From Arthrobacter sp. SPG23 (lineage in GTDB: Bacteria; Actinomycetota; Actinomycetes; Actinomycetales; Micrococcaceae): DNA of 64,000 nucleotides. A model generated the notes under the pieces. That model saw only the letters and a list, made by a program, of their open reading frames with translations, was not told the origin of the DNA and did no database searches. The position numbers and the translations under genes were made by a program. Where the stretch lies: the NCBI RefSeq assembly GCF_000876655.1, contig NZ_JYCN01000015.1:1-64000 (forward strand). Direction: 5' to 3'. This document shows positions 8,123-17,844 of this stretch, in pieces (position 1 is the first letter of the stretch; the number at the start of each line of letters is the position of its first letter).

Positions 8123-9862
8123 ATGCTTGAAGAACTGAGAATCCGCGACCTCGGCGTCATCACCGACGCAACCCTTCCGCTCGGCCCGGGCCTCAGCGTG
8201 GTGACCGGCGAGACCGGCGCCGGCAAGACCATGGTGGTCACCGCCGTCGGGCTCCTCCTGGGTGCCCGCTCGGATGCGGGTGCCGTACGCAGCGGCGCGA
8301 AGAGCGCCTCGGCGGAGGCCGTCCTGAAGCTGGACGCCGGCCACGCAGCCGTCGTACGCGCGTTGGAAGCCGGCGCTGACGTTGAAGAGTTCGACGGCGG
8401 CGCCGAACTGATCCTTGCCCGTCGCCTGGGTGCGGACGGACGCAGCCGTGCCTACCTTGGCGGCCGCGCCGCCCCCGTGGGGGTCCTCGCGGAGATCGGC
8501 GAAAGCCTGGTGGTGGTCCATGGCCAGTCGGACCAGATCCGGCTGAAGGGGGCGCTAGCCCAGCGCGGTGCCTTGGACAAGTTTGCCGGCGACGCCCTGG
8601 CGGGCCCGCTCGGTACGTATCAGTCGCTGTACAGCCACTGGAAGGCCAGCCAGGCGGAGCTGGACACGCTGCGTGGTGCCGCACGGGACAGGCTTCGGGA
8701 AGCGGAATCGCTGCAGATTGCCCTGGCAGAGATCGATGACGTGGATCCGCAGCCGGGGGAGGACGAGTCCCTCAAGGCGGAGGCCGTGAAACTCGCCAAT
8801 GTCGAGGAACTCAGGATTGCGGCAAACACCGCGCACCAGGCGCTCATCGCGGAGGACTACGGCGACGAGGGCGACGCCACCACGTTGGTGGACGCGGCGA
8901 AACGGACCCTGGAACATGTGGCCGAGCACGACGCCGAACTTGGCGCAGCCGCCGCACGCCTGGCCGAAGTCGGCTTCCTGCTGAACGACATCGCCACGGA
9001 ACTGGCGAGCTACCAGGCCGGGCTGGATTCGGAGGGGCCGGAGCGGCTCGCGGAAATCGAGGACCGGCGGGCTGCCCTGGCAAAGCTGGTCCGCAAGTAT
9101 GCCCCCAGCATCGACGAGGTCCTGGTGTGGGCGGAGAACGCGCGTGTCCGTTTCGATGAACTGCAGGACGACTCCACCCGGATCGAGGCGCTGGACGCAG
9201 AGGTCGCCCGGACCGAGGCTGAGCTGAAGAAGCAGGCCACCGCGATCAGCAAAATCCGCGGCAAGGCCGCCAAGGAGCTGTCGGCACGGGTCAGCGCCGA
9301 ATTGAAGGCCCTGGCCATGGCCGACGCGACCCTGGTGATCACCATCGAGCCCGCCGCGCAGCTGATGCCGTACGGCGCGGACGAGATCTCGTTCCTGCTC
9401 CAGCCCCACTCCGGCGCGCCGGCCCGTCCGCTGGGCAAGGGTGCCTCCGGGGGCGAGCTTTCCCGCGTGATGCTGGCCATCGAGGTGGTCCTCGCCGCAG
9501 TGGATCCGGTGCCCACCTTTGTGTTCGACGAAGTGGATGCCGGCGTGGGCGGACGGGCAGCCGTCGAGATCGGCCGGCGGCTGGCCATGCTGGCGCAGCA
9601 TGTGCAGGTCCTGGTGGTCACGCACCTTCCTCAGGTGGCCGCGTTCGCGGACCAGCACATCACCGTCACCAAAACATCCGTCAGAGGGGCCGACGGCGGC
9701 ACCGCCACCGGGTTCACCTCCAGCGATGTGCGGCTCCTCGATGGCCTTGAACGGGTCAAGGAGCTGGCCCGGATGCTGGCCGGCCAGGAAGATTCAGAAA
9801 CAGCCCAGGCCCACGCCCAGGAGTTGCTGGACGACGCCAAGCTGCTGCCGCAGCGGGCCTGA
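8123..9862 (+). CDS. recN: DNA repair protein RecN
   Basis: 579 aa SMC-like ATPase. Walker A GETGAGKT is near residue 31, a coiled-coil-rich middle covers about 165-380, the ABC signature region is GKGASGGELSRVMLA, and Walker B is TFVFDEVDAGVGG near 470. RecN acts at double-strand breaks, bridging DNA ends before RecA recombination. I see no LexA-type operator in the 4-nt gap to nadK, so it is probably read with the operon. Confidence 0.95.
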   Translation: MLEELRIRDLGVITDATLPLGPGLSVVTGETGAGKTMVVTAVGLLLGARSDAGAVRSGAKSASAEAVLKLDAGHAAVVRALEAGADVEEFDGGAELILARRLGADGRSRAYLGGRAAPVGVLAEIGESLVVVHGQSDQIRLKGALAQRGALDKFAGDALAGPLGTYQSLYSHWKASQAELDTLRGAARDRLREAESLQIALAEIDDVDPQPGEDESLKAEAVKLANVEELRIAANTAHQALIAEDYGDEGDATTLVDAAKRTLEHVAEHDAELGAAAARLAEVGFLLNDIATELASYQAGLDSEGPERLAEIEDRRAALAKLVRKYAPSIDEVLVWAENARVRFDELQDDSTRIEALDAEVARTEAELKKQATAISKIRGKAAKELSARVSAELKALAMADATLVITIEPAAQLMPYGADEISFLLQPHSGAPARPLGKGASGGELSRVMLAIEVVLAAVDPVPTFVFDEVDAGVGGRAAVEIGRRLAMLAQHVQVLVVTHLPQVAAFADQHITVTKTSVRGADGGTATGFTSSDVRLLDGLERVKELARMLAGQEDSETAQAHAQELLDDAKLLPQRA

Positions 9863-9893
9863 ACGGCACTGCGAGAACCATCACATCCGCTGG

Positions 9894-9943
9894 CCCGCCG
9901 CCCGCGTTTTACAGGTAAACCTTGATCAGTGTCCGGCGGCGGG
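9894..9943 (+). other. Inverted repeat in the recN-pyrG gap
   Basis: CCCGCCGCC (9894-9902) is perfectly complementary to GGCGGCGGG (9935-9943) across a 32-nt AT-richer loop. It could be a weak terminator for the nadK-recN transcript or a leader structure for pyrG; there is no T-tract, so the role is open. Confidence 0.35.
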
Positions 9944-9996
9944 GGAGACTGAGTCATTTGGGGAATCCGATTTTCGACCCGTGGAAGGCTCAATTG

Positions 9997-11775
9997 ATGA
10001 TAGGCTCGAATTCCGTGGTGCAGCGATCAAATTCCCGTGTAAATTCCCGGTTCCCGGGCTCGTCCAAGACGACCAAACACATCTTCGTCACCGGCGGTGT
10101 GGCGTCCTCGCTAGGCAAGGGACTGACGGCTTCAAGCCTCGGCCACCTGCTGCGGGCACGCGGTTTGTCTGTAACTATGCAGAAGCTCGATCCCTACCTG
10201 AACGTGGATCCGGGCACGATGAACCCCTTCCAGCACGGCGAAGTCTTCGTGACTGACGACGGCGCCGAGACGGACCTGGATGTCGGCCACTACGAGCGCT
10301 TCCTCGATGAAAACCTTGAAGGCTCGGCCAACGTCACGACCGGCCAGGTCTACTCCACGGTCATCGCCAAGGAACGCCGCGGCGAGTACCTCGGCGACAC
10401 CGTCCAGGTCATCCCGCACATCACGGATGAGATCAAGCGCCGGATGCGGCTTCCTGCCGAAGGCAAGAACGCTCCGGACGTCATCATCACCGAGATCGGC
10501 GGCACCGTTGGCGATATCGAGTCGCAGCCCTTCCTCGAGTCTGCCCGCCAGGTGCGCCAGGACATCGGCCGCAACAACGTCTTCTTCCTGCACGTGTCCC
10601 TGGTCCCGTACATCGGACCGTCCCAGGAACTGAAGACCAAGCCGACGCAGCACTCCGTTGCCGCGCTGCGCTCCATCGGCATTCAGCCCGAAGCGATCGT
10701 GATCCGTTCGGACCGCGAAGTCCCGCAGGCCATGCGCGACAAGATCGGCCGCATGTGCGACGTCGACATTGACGCCGTCATCGGCTGCCCGGATGCGCCG
10801 AGTATTTACGACATCCCCAAGACCCTCCACTCCCAGGGCCTGGACTCCTACATCGTCCGTGCACTGGACCTGCCGTTCAAGGATGTTGACTGGACCAGCT
10901 GGGACAAGCTGCTCGAAGCGGTCCACAACCCCAAGCACGAGGTGGAAATCGCGCTGGTCGGCAAGTACATCGACCTGCCGGACGCCTACCTTTCCGTCAC
11001 GGAGGCCCTGCGTGCGGGCGGCTTCGCCAACGACACCAAGGTCAAGATCCGCTGGGTCCCCTCGGACGAATGCGAAACCCACGAGGGCGCAGTCAACTCG
11101 CTCTCCGGCGTGGACGCCATCTGCGTACCCGGCGGATTCGGCATCCGCGGCCTCGAAGGCAAGCTCGGCGCGCTCAAGTTTGCCCGCGAAACCAAGCTGC
11201 CGGTCCTCGGCCTGTGCCTGGGCCTCCAGTGCATGGTCATCGAATACGCCCGGAACGTGGTGGGCCTCGAGGGCGCATCATCCAGCGAATTCGAACCGGA
11301 TTCCAAGTACCCGGTCATCGCCACGATGGAAGAGCAGCTGGACATCGTCGACGGCAAGGGCGACCTTGGCGGCACCATGCGCCTTGGCCTCTACGAAGCC
11401 AAGCTGGACGAAGGCTCCGTCGTCGCCGAAACCTACGGCACCACCAAGGTCAGCGAACGGCACCGCCACCGCTACGAAGTCAACAACAAGTACCGCGACC
11501 AGATTGCAGCGAAGGGGCTCGTGTTCTCCGGAACGTCCCCGGACGGCAAGCTGGTGGAGTACGTGGAGCTTCCCCGCGAAGTCCACCCGTACTACGTGGC
11601 CACCCAGGCGCACCCCGAACTCAGCTCCCGCCCCACGCGGCCGCACCCTTTGTTCGCGGGCCTCGTCAAGGCGGCCCTGGATCACCAGAAAGGCGGGGAC
11701 ATCCTCCCCGCCGTCAACAGTGCGGAAGCACCGGCTGAGGCCAGCGGTTCCGCCCGCAAGGTCTCGGCCAAGTAG
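9997..11775 (+). CDS. pyrG: CTP synthase
   Basis: 592 aa. It makes CTP from UTP, ATP and glutamine. The N-terminal amidoligase domain starts at [16 protein letters not shown] (about 27-43), and the glutamine amidotransferase domain carries the catalytic Cys in [17 protein letters not shown] and the His/Glu end motif near [10 protein letters not shown]. The start is ATG 9997, 8 nt after AAGG; a TTG at 9922 would add 25 residues without a better ribosome site. Relative to the shorter core, it carries about 25 extra N-terminal residues and an Ala/Ser-rich C-terminal tail. The NUDIX gene follows after 26 nt. Confidence 0.95.
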   Translation: MIGSNSVVQRSNSRVNSRFPGSSKTTKHIFVTGGVASSLGKGLTASSLGHLLRARGLSVTMQKLDPYLNVDPGTMNPFQHGEVFVTDDGAETDLDVGHYERFLDENLEGSANVTTGQVYSTVIAKERRGEYLGDTVQVIPHITDEIKRRMRLPAEGKNAPDVIITEIGGTVGDIESQPFLESARQVRQDIGRNNVFFLHVSLVPYIGPSQELKTKPTQHSVAALRSIGIQPEAIVIRSDREVPQAMRDKIGRMCDVDIDAVIGCPDAPSIYDIPKTLHSQGLDSYIVRALDLPFKDVDWTSWDKLLEAVHNPKHEVEIALVGKYIDLPDAYLSVTEALRAGGFANDTKVKIRWVPSDECETHEGAVNSLSGVDAICVPGGFGIRGLEGKLGALKFARETKLPVLGLCLGLQCMVIEYARNVVGLEGASSSEFEPDSKYPVIATMEEQLDIVDGKGDLGGTMRLGLYEAKLDEGSVVAETYGTTKVSERHRHRYEVNNKYRDQIAAKGLVFSGTSPDGKLVEYVELPREVHPYYVATQAHPELSSRPTRPHPLFAGLVKAALDHQKGGDILPAVNSAEAPAEASGSARKVSAK

Positions 11776-11801
11776 CAACAACTAAATCAAAGGACGGCGC
11801 G

Positions 11802-12464
11802 ATGCCCGGTAAGCCTGAAACCCCCCATGCTGCACGGCAGGTTTCGGATGCGCCGAGCCCGCGCCGTCTTTTGTCTTCCCGGAAGGTATACGAAGGCCGT
11901 ATCTGGGACGTTGTCAGCGACAGTTTCCAGCTCAGCGAAGACGGCGACGAGCTGGTGCGCGACTACATCGACCACCCCGGTGCGGTAGCGGTCCTGCCCA
12001 TGAACGAGGCCGGCGAAGTTCTGCTGATGAAGCAGTACCGGCATCCCGTGGGCATGGACCTGTGGGAGATCCCCGCCGGACTGCTGGATATTGAGGGCGA
12101 GGACTTCGTGGCGGGCGCCGCACGCGAGCTCGCCGAGGAAGCAGACCTGGTGGCCGGAACCTGGAACGTGCTGGCTGACTTCTTCAACTCTCCGGGATCC
12201 TCGAGCGAGGCGATCCGCATTTACCTCGCCCGGGATTTGAGTGACGTGCCGGATCATGAACTCCACGTCCGCACGGATGAGGAAGCGGAGATCGAACTGC
12301 ACTGGACGCCGTTGGAGGAAGCGGTGGCGGCCGTTCTGGAGGGCCGGCTGCACAACCCGTCCGCCGTCGTCGGAATTCTTGCCGCCGCGGCGGCACGCGC
12401 GGACGGGTTCGAGCATCTGCGTCCGGCAAACGCCCCCTGGCCCGCCCATCCCAGCCAGCGTTGA
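11802..12464 (+). CDS. NUDIX hydrolase, ADP-ribose pyrophosphatase type
   Basis: 220 aa. The Nudix box is [18 protein letters not shown] (about 93-110), keeping REUxEE but with Asp instead of the usual Gly near the end. The [13 protein letters not shown] lead-in is typical of ADP-ribose pyrophosphatases, and the pyrG-NUDIX-xerD order matches Rv1699-Rv1701, where the middle gene is an ADP-ribose hydrolase. AAAGGA lies upstream of the ATG. The stop overlaps the xerD start (TGATG), indicating translational coupling. Confidence 0.88.
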   Translation: MPGKPETPHAARQVSDAPSPRRLLSSRKVYEGRIWDVVSDSFQLSEDGDELVRDYIDHPGAVAVLPMNEAGEVLLMKQYRHPVGMDLWEIPAGLLDIEGEDFVAGAARELAEEADLVAGTWNVLADFFNSPGSSSEAIRIYLARDLSDVPDHELHVRTDEEAEIELHWTPLEEAVAAVLEGRLHNPSAVVGILAAAAARADGFEHLRPANAPWPAHPSQR

Positions 12465-13501
12465 TGGGCAGCACCGTCACTCCCGCACCGGAACGTGCCG
12501 GTGCTGAACCAATGCGTGCTGAGCCAGTCCGTGCCGAACAAACACAGGCGGAAGAGGCGCGGCCCCGCAACGCCATAGACCGCGCCGTGAACGATTACCT
12601 CCAGCACATGGGAGTGGAGCGGGGGCTGGCTGCGAACACCCTGTCGGCCTACCGCCGCGACCTTGCCCGTTATGCAAACTACCTCGCCGCTTGCGGCCCG
12701 GTCCGCCCGGGCGACGTCACCCGGCGGCACGTTACCGGGTTTGTGCAGGCATTGTCCGACGGTTCCGACGGCGGGACTGCGCTCGGCGTCAGGTCCGCCG
12801 CGAGGACCGTCGTGGCGGTCCGCGGCCTCCATAAGTTCTGGGCACTCGAAGGAATGACGACGGCGGATCCCGCCAGCGATGTCCACCCGCCCATGCCCGG
12901 CAAGCGGCTGCCCAAGGCCATAAGCGTGGACGAGGTCACCCGGATCCTCGAAGCGGCCGGCACGGACACGGCAACTGGACTGCGGGACAGGGCCCTGCTG
13001 GAATTCCTCTATTCCACCGGTGCCCGCATCAGTGAGGCCGTGGGACTCGACGTCGACGACATATCCCTACAAACGGAGCAGGACGGCCCGGCAATTGTCA
13101 GGCTGTTCGGCAAGGGATCCAAGGAACGATTGGTGCCGTTGGGGTCCTACGGTGCCCGCGCCCTGGACGCCTACCTGGTGCGCGGCCGGCCGTTGCTGGC
13201 AGCCAAGGGCAAGGGCACGCCGGCGCTGTTCCTGAATGCCCGCGGCGGCCGGATCAGCCGGCAGAGCGCGTGGACCATCCTCAAGGCTGCTGCGGACAAG
13301 GCCAACATCACCAAGGATGTTTCGCCGCACACCCTCCGCCATTCCTTTGCAACGCACCTCCTGGAAGGCGGGGCGGATGTCCGCGTGGTCCAGGAGCTCC
13401 TGGGACATGCCTCCGTGACCACCACGCAGGTCTACACGCTGGTAACGGCTGACACGTTGCGGGAAATCTACGCCGCCGCCCACCCCCGGGCGCTGGGCTA
13501 A
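12464..13501 (+). CDS. xerD: Tyrosine recombinase XerD
   Basis: 345 aa. It resolves chromosome dimers at dif together with XerC. The SAM-like core-binding domain (about 38-135) precedes the catalytic domain, which shows Arg in STGARISE, Lys in [22 protein letters not shown] (His-x-x-Arg), [14 protein letters not shown] with the Gly-His pair and the nucleophilic Tyr. A poorly conserved Ala/Glu-rich extension of about 35 residues precedes the core, so a later start is possible. It ends the conserved Rv1691-Rv1701-like block; the next genes are accessory. Confidence 0.93.
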   Translation: MGSTVTPAPERAGAEPMRAEPVRAEQTQAEEARPRNAIDRAVNDYLQHMGVERGLAANTLSAYRRDLARYANYLAACGPVRPGDVTRRHVTGFVQALSDGSDGGTALGVRSAARTVVAVRGLHKFWALEGMTTADPASDVHPPMPGKRLPKAISVDEVTRILEAAGTDTATGLRDRALLEFLYSTGARISEAVGLDVDDISLQTEQDGPAIVRLFGKGSKERLVPLGSYGARALDAYLVRGRPLLAAKGKGTPALFLNARGGRISRQSAWTILKAAADKANITKDVSPHTLRHSFATHLLEGGADVRVVQELLGHASVTTTQVYTLVTADTLREIYAAAHPRALG

Positions 13502-13626
13502 CTCGCCGGGCGCATGTCAAGGGCACTCTCTCAAAAGTATTTTTCTGTCGAATGTAATAACTGTGCCCCCGTCAGAAACTTAACAGTTAGCACGCAGGAA
13601 CACTGCTTTTAGGGGGAGGAATGTTG

Positions 13627-14121
13627 GTGGCAAGGGAGCGCTCATTCACGGCGCTGCATTCGCAAAACTTCGAACGTATCTACCGGTACATCGCGTATCG
13701 CATCAACGACGTGGACCGGGCCGAGGAACTCGCCGGAGACGTTTTCAGGATCGCCTGGGAGAAGGACCTCCCGGAAGAACCAGGGATCGGCTGGCTCGTT
13801 GCCGTCGCCCGGAACATAGTGGCCAACGAGTACAAGGGTCGCCACCGCCAGCAGCTTCTGCGCGAAGAGCTGCAGGAACGGGTAAAGACCGCAGCGGCTA
13901 CCAACGACAATGAAAGCGATGCCGTGGCGGCCGTCCTCGCGAAGCTTAGCGACAAACATCGCGAGGTCCTGATGCTCGCCTACTGGGACGGGCTGACCAC
14001 TGTTGAACTCGCCGAAAGCCTCGGCTGCTCCGTTTCCGCTGCGGGCGTCCGCCTGCACCGGGCACGGAAGGCATTCGCCGGCATGGTCCCGGCACACCTT
14101 ATGAACGAAAGGACGGCCTAG
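13627..14121 (+). CDS. ECF RNA polymerase sigma factor
   Basis: 164 aa from GTG 13627. Region 2 (FERIYRYIAYRINDVDRAEELAGDVFRIAWE) and region 4 (LSDKHREVLMLAYWDGLTTVELAESLGCSVSAAGVRLHRAR) are clear. The ribosome site GGGGGAGG (13612-13619) is 7 nt from GTG 13627 but only 1 nt from ATG 13621, so I prefer the GTG. The cognate regulator is probably the membrane protein encoded 2 nt downstream. The preceding 120 bp are AT-richer than average and probably contain the promoter, possibly autoregulated. Confidence 0.9.
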   Translation: MARERSFTALHSQNFERIYRYIAYRINDVDRAEELAGDVFRIAWEKDLPEEPGIGWLVAVARNIVANEYKGRHRQQLLREELQERVKTAAATNDNESDAVAAVLAKLSDKHREVLMLAYWDGLTTVELAESLGCSVSAAGVRLHRARKAFAGMVPAHLMNERTA

Positions 14122-14123
14122 CC

Positions 14124-15140
14124 ATGGATCGGATTGAACAGCTCATGAAAAACGCAAAACCGCAGATTCCCGGTCCGCGGCAGCACGCCGTTCCGGCGAA
14201 CCCCGACGCGATCTCCGCGGAACCCGCGGCGCAGGCAGCCCCCACGTTCTCCGGGACCTTCACGGACAGCTCCAAGATCACTGCACTGAACGGCGCGCGG
14301 CAGTCAAAACGCCGCACTGCCATCCGTGCGGGCGTCGCAGGACTGGCAGCGGCAGCCGTGGTGACCCTTGCTGTGGTGGCCGGCAACATGGGCGGCCTGA
14401 GCTCTCCGGCACCGGGACCGGCAGCCAGCAACACAGCCCCCGAGACAGGGCCTTCGCCTAGTGCATCCGCTAGCCAGAGTGGGACTACGGGAACAACTCC
14501 GGCCTCAGCGTCAGCTTCGGCAGTACCGTCCACGGCGGCATCCTCGGGACCGGCGTCCGTGCCGGTAGCTGCGTGGCAGACGTTTACTAGCGCAAACGGC
14601 AGCGTCTCCTTCGACTACCCCGCCGGCTGGAACGTGGTTCCGCTTCCGGGAGAGGGCGTTGGCAACATAGTGAAACTCCAAGTCACCGACAGTGCCGGAA
14701 AGCACGTCGCTGACCTTACCTACGGGGACATCGGCGGCGGCCTGGGTGGAGCCTGCAGCAGCGAACCCCGCCCCTACACCGTCCTGGATACCGTGGAGAT
14801 GCAGTTGCCGTACGACTCAGCGGCTAGCGACGTCACGCCGCGGTTCACCTTTAGGGCCCTCGAAAACGGATCCGGCGTAAATGCATCCTTCGGTATTACC
14901 ACCCGCAAGGCCGGCGCCGATGGGCAGTCGTGCATGTTCTACAACGTGGTGAACGGTCCCCAGGATTCACCTGTCTACATGTTCGCGGACTCGCTTCAGG
15001 TGAACTCCGCTCCTTCGCCGGACGGAGCAACGGGTGTTAAAACGTTTAGCACTATTGCCGAGGCGCGGGCCTACATGCAGTCGTCCGGTTACCTTGACGC
15101 CAAACGTATGATCACCTCGCTGAAGATCACCGCAGGCTGA
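14124..15140 (+). CDS. Membrane-anchored partner of the ECF sigma factor, unknown family
   Basis: 338 aa. A cytoplasmic N-terminus of about 60 residues precedes one membrane segment (about 68-88, AGVAGLAAAAVVTLAVVAG). A Ser/Thr/Pro/Ala-rich linker (about 95-148) leads to an extracytoplasmic domain with FTSANGSVSFDYPAGWNVV and two Cys (GGACSSEP, GQSCMFY). Its position 2 nt after an ECF sigma gene suggests anti-sigma or sensor function, but I do not see the HxxxCxxC zinc-binding anti-sigma motif, so that role is inferred from context only. Confidence 0.68.
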   Translation: MDRIEQLMKNAKPQIPGPRQHAVPANPDAISAEPAAQAAPTFSGTFTDSSKITALNGARQSKRRTAIRAGVAGLAAAAVVTLAVVAGNMGGLSSPAPGPAASNTAPETGPSPSASASQSGTTGTTPASASASAVPSTAASSGPASVPVAAWQTFTSANGSVSFDYPAGWNVVPLPGEGVGNIVKLQVTDSAGKHVADLTYGDIGGGLGGACSSEPRPYTVLDTVEMQLPYDSAASDVTPRFTFRALENGSGVNASFGITTRKAGADGQSCMFYNVVNGPQDSPVYMFADSLQVNSAPSPDGATGVKTFSTIAEARAYMQSSGYLDAKRMITSLKITAG

Positions 15141-15152
15141 GCCGGGCCGGGT

Positions 15153-15158
15153 TACGCT
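15153..15158 (+). promoter_or_regulatory. -10 element, probable leaderless NUDIX gene
   Basis: TACGCT lies 7 nt before ATG 15166 and there is no purine-rich ribosome site between them; transcription likely starts at or beside the start codon. Confidence 0.45.
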
Positions 15159-15165
15159 GTTGACC

Positions 15166-15663
15166 ATGACCTCCGCCCCCGTGACCCTGTGTTTCCTGCT
15201 TCGGGATCGACCTGGCGGCGGAACTGAGGTGCTCCTCGGCCTCAAGAAGACCGGCTTCGGCAGAGGCAAGATCGTGGGACTGGGCGGTCACGTGGAGCCG
15301 GGGGAGAGCGACGCCGAAGCGGTGTGCCGGGAGGTCTTCGAAGAAGCCGGCGTCACCGTGCTCGAGCGTGACCTGCGCCCGGCCGGCGTCGTGGAGTTTG
15401 TTTTCCCTGGCCGCCCGGAATGGAACATGTACACCACCCTGTTTACCACCCGCCGGTGGCAGGGCGAGCCGGCGGAAAGCCGCGAGATTGCGCCCGAATG
15501 GTTTGATGCGCTCTCGCTGCCGGTGGACCGCATGTGGCAGGATGCGGACCACTGGCTCCCGGTGGTGCTGGAAGGCCGGACGGTGGATATTGTGGTCACC
15601 CTCAACGCCGACAACGAAACGGTGGCTTCTTCCGTGAGCGTCCTGCGGAACCTCTCACAGTGA
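15166..15663 (+). CDS. NUDIX hydrolase, MutT/8-oxo-dGTP diphosphatase type
   Basis: 165 aa. A complete Nudix box is visible: GGHVEPGESDAEAVCREVFEEAGV (about 44-67). The FGRGKIVGLGGHVEPGE lead-in and length resemble the MTH1-like oxidised purine nucleotide hydrolases, which keep damaged nucleotides out of DNA; the exact substrate is not shown by sequence. The gene is read toward prpC on the other strand, with a strong hairpin between them. ATG 15166 is preferred over an in-frame TTG at 15160. Confidence 0.85.
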   Translation: MTSAPVTLCFLLRDRPGGGTEVLLGLKKTGFGRGKIVGLGGHVEPGESDAEAVCREVFEEAGVTVLERDLRPAGVVEFVFPGRPEWNMYTTLFTTRRWQGEPAESREIAPEWFDALSLPVDRMWQDADHWLPVVLEGRTVDIVVTLNADNETVASSVSVLRNLSQ

Positions 15664-15667
15664 AGAA

Positions 15668-15712
15668 CGACGCCGGCCCGGTCACCTCGGAAGGGTGACC
15701 GGGCCAGCGTCG
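15668..15712. terminator. Bidirectional terminator between NUDIX and prpC
   Basis: A 12-bp perfect stem (GGCCCGGTCACC with GGTGACCGGGCC) extends through one mismatch by 6 more pairs, with a 7-nt loop. It lies between convergent genes and can serve both; no long T-tract follows on either side. Confidence 0.7.
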
Positions 15713-15733
15713 TGCGATCCCAATGTTCAGCGT

Positions 15734-16873
15734 TTACGAAAGGTGTCGTTCCTCCACGCCGTTGTACTCGCTCAACGGACGGATCAGGGAGTTGGATTCC
15801 AGCTGTTCCATGATGTGCGCTGTCCAGCCAGTGATGCGGCTGGCAACAAACAGGGGAGTGAAGGTATCCGTGTCGAAGCCCATGAGGTGGTACGTGGGGC
15901 CGGTGGGATAGTCCAGGTTGGGCTTGATGCCCTTGGCCTCGTCCATGGCAGTTTCCAGCCCGTTGTAGAGTCCCAGGAGTTCGGGCCGGCCGTAGTGGGC
16001 AATCATTTTGTCCAGCGCGGCCTTCATGGTGGGGACACGGGAATCGCCGTGCTTGTAGACGCGGTGGCCGAAGCCCATGACCTTCTTCTTCTGGGCCAGG
16101 GCATCCTCCATCCAGGCCTTGGCCCGGGCGGCGGCCTCCTCCAGGGATTCTTCCGAGCGGATGCCGATCTCATCGAAGGTGTGCATGACTGCTTCGTTGG
16201 CGCCGCCGTGGAGCGCACCCTTGAGGGCTCCGATGGCTCCGGTCACGGCCGAGTGCAGGTCCGACAGCGTGGACGTGATCACCCGGGCCGTGAACGTGGA
16301 CGCGTTGAAGGAGTGCTCCGCGTACAGGATCATGGACACGTTGAATGCGTCCACCACCTCGGGCACCTGCTCTTCACCGAACGTCATCCAGAGGAAGTTG
16401 GCGTCGTATCCCAGATCGTCCCGGGGCTCCACCAGTTCCAGGCCATGGCGGCGGCGCTGGTCGTAGGCCACCACGGCCGGCATCGCGGCGAACAGGTCGA
16501 TGGCCTTCTTCATGTTGGATTCGCGCGAAGAATCCTCGGCGAGCGGATGCCGGGCGCCCATGACGGATGCCGCCGTCCGGCAGACATCCATCGGGTGGGA
16601 GGTCGTGGGGAGCGCATCGATGACCTGCTTGACCACCGGATCCAGTGCCCGGCCGGCACGCTCCTTGGCGGTGAACTCGGCCAGCTGCTCCGGCGTGGGC
16701 AGTTCACCGTTCCAGAGCAGGTAGGCCACTTCTTCGAAGCTGCACTTGGCTGCAAGTTCCTGGACCGGGTAGCCGCGGTACAGCAGCGAGTTGGTGTCGG
16801 GGTTGACCTTGGACACCGCGGTGTAGTCCACCACGACGCCGGCGAGGCCCTTTTTGATCTCATTTTCAGCCAT
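15734..16873 (-). CDS. prpC: 2-methylcitrate synthase
   Basis: 379 aa, citrate synthase fold. It condenses propionyl-CoA with oxaloacetate in the methylcitrate cycle. Catalytic His residues are visible in GALHGGANEAVM and GFGHRVYKHGDSR, and the CoA-binding/Asp region is PTYHLMGFDTDTFTPLF. The short length, the YRGYPVQELA motif and the partners prpB and prpD favour methylcitrate over citrate synthase. AAGGAG lies 7 nt upstream of the ATG. The gap to prpB is 65 nt. Last gene of the operon, ending at the shared terminator. Confidence 0.92.
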   Translation of the reverse strand: MAENEIKKGLAGVVVDYTAVSKVNPDTNSLLYRGYPVQELAAKCSFEEVAYLLWNGELPTPEQLAEFTAKERAGRALDPVVKQVIDALPTTSHPMDVCRTAASVMGARHPLAEDSSRESNMKKAIDLFAAMPAVVAYDQRRRHGLELVEPRDDLGYDANFLWMTFGEEQVPEVVDAFNVSMILYAEHSFNASTFTARVITSTLSDLHSAVTGAIGALKGALHGGANEAVMHTFDEIGIRSEESLEEAAARAKAWMEDALAQKKKVMGFGHRVYKHGDSRVPTMKAALDKMIAHYGRPELLGLYNGLETAMDEAKGIKPNLDYPTGPTYHLMGFDTDTFTPLFVASRITGWTAHIMEQLESNSLIRPLSEYNGVEERHLS

Positions 16874-16938
16874 GCTGAAACTCCTTCGTTCCTGATGCTG
16901 TGTGCCGGCCGAAGCCGGAAGTCCGGGATGGATGGGGG

Positions 16939-17844
16939 TCAGTTGGTACCGGGAATCCTGAAGTTGAAGACTCCGGTGTCGAAGCGGTTGTAGGCCTCGT
17001 AGTCCACAAGGTCGTACAGCCGCGCACGGGTCAGCATGCTCTTTACCTGTGCCTCCTGGGTGCCGTCGGACCTGATCGATTCCAGAGTACGCTCAGCTGC
17101 CCCCATGGCACTACGGAGAAGGGTGACCGGGTAGATGACCATGTTGACGCCCACGCCCTGGAGTTGCTCCACTGTGAACAGGGCGCTCTGGCCGAATTCG
17201 GTCATGTTGGCCAGGATCGGGACCTCGACGGCGTCGCGGATCGCCTGGAATTCGCTGAGGTCCTTCATGGCCTCCGGGAAGATGGCGTCCGCCCCGGCCT
17301 CCACGAGGGCCTTGGCCCGGTCCTGGGCGGCCTGGAGCCCGTCCGTGGCCCGGATGTCTGTCCTGGCCATGATCAGGAAGTTCGGATCCCTGCGGGCGTC
17401 CGCTGCTGCACGGATGCGTTTGGTGGCCGTATCCAGGTCCACCACGTTCTTGCCGTCCAGGTGTCCGCACCTCTTGGGGTTGAACTGGTCCTCGATGTGC
17501 AGGCCGGCGAGGCCTGCGTTCTCGATTTCCTGCACCGAGCGGGCCACGTTCATGGGCTCCCCGAAGCCCGTGTCGGCGTCGACGATGCTGGGCAGGTCGG
17601 TCATGCGGGCAATCTGGCCGGCGCGCGTCGCCACCTCGGTGAGCGTGGTCAGGCCGATGTCCGGCAGGCCGAGGTCGTTCGCCAGCACTGCGCCGGAAAT
17701 GTAGACCCCGGCGAAGCCCTTCTCTTCGATGAGCCTGGCCGAGAGCGGGTTGAACGCGCCGGGGAACTGCTGGATGGTCCCCGACGCCAGGAGCTCGCGG
17801 AACCGGATCCGCTTCTGCTCCGGTGTGACCTTCGAATACAGCAT
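16939..17844 (-). CDS. prpB: 2-methylisocitrate lyase
   Basis: 301 aa. It splits 2-methylisocitrate into pyruvate and succinate. The active-site motif KRCGHLDGK (about 125-133) and metal-binding DADTGFGEP (about 88-96) are the ICL/PEP-mutase signatures of PrpB. Its ATG overlaps the prpD stop by one base (TAATG), so the two are translationally coupled. Confidence 0.94.
   Translation of the reverse strand: MLYSKVTPEQKRIRFRELLASGTIQQFPGAFNPLSARLIEEKGFAGVYISGAVLANDLGLPDIGLTTLTEVATRAGQIARMTDLPSIVDADTGFGEPMNVARSVQEIENAGLAGLHIEDQFNPKRCGHLDGKNVVDLDTATKRIRAAADARRDPNFLIMARTDIRATDGLQAAQDRAKALVEAGADAIFPEAMKDLSEFQAIRDAVEVPILANMTEFGQSALFTVEQLQGVGVNMVIYPVTLLRSAMGAAERTLESIRSDGTQEAQVKSMLTRARLYDLVDYEAYNRFDTGVFNFRIPGTN

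Noticed and set aside
15695-16993. Long plus-strand reading frame opposite prpC
   Set aside because: It mirrors prpC codon structure in GC-rich DNA, has no ribosome site or family motif, and prpC is clearly real.
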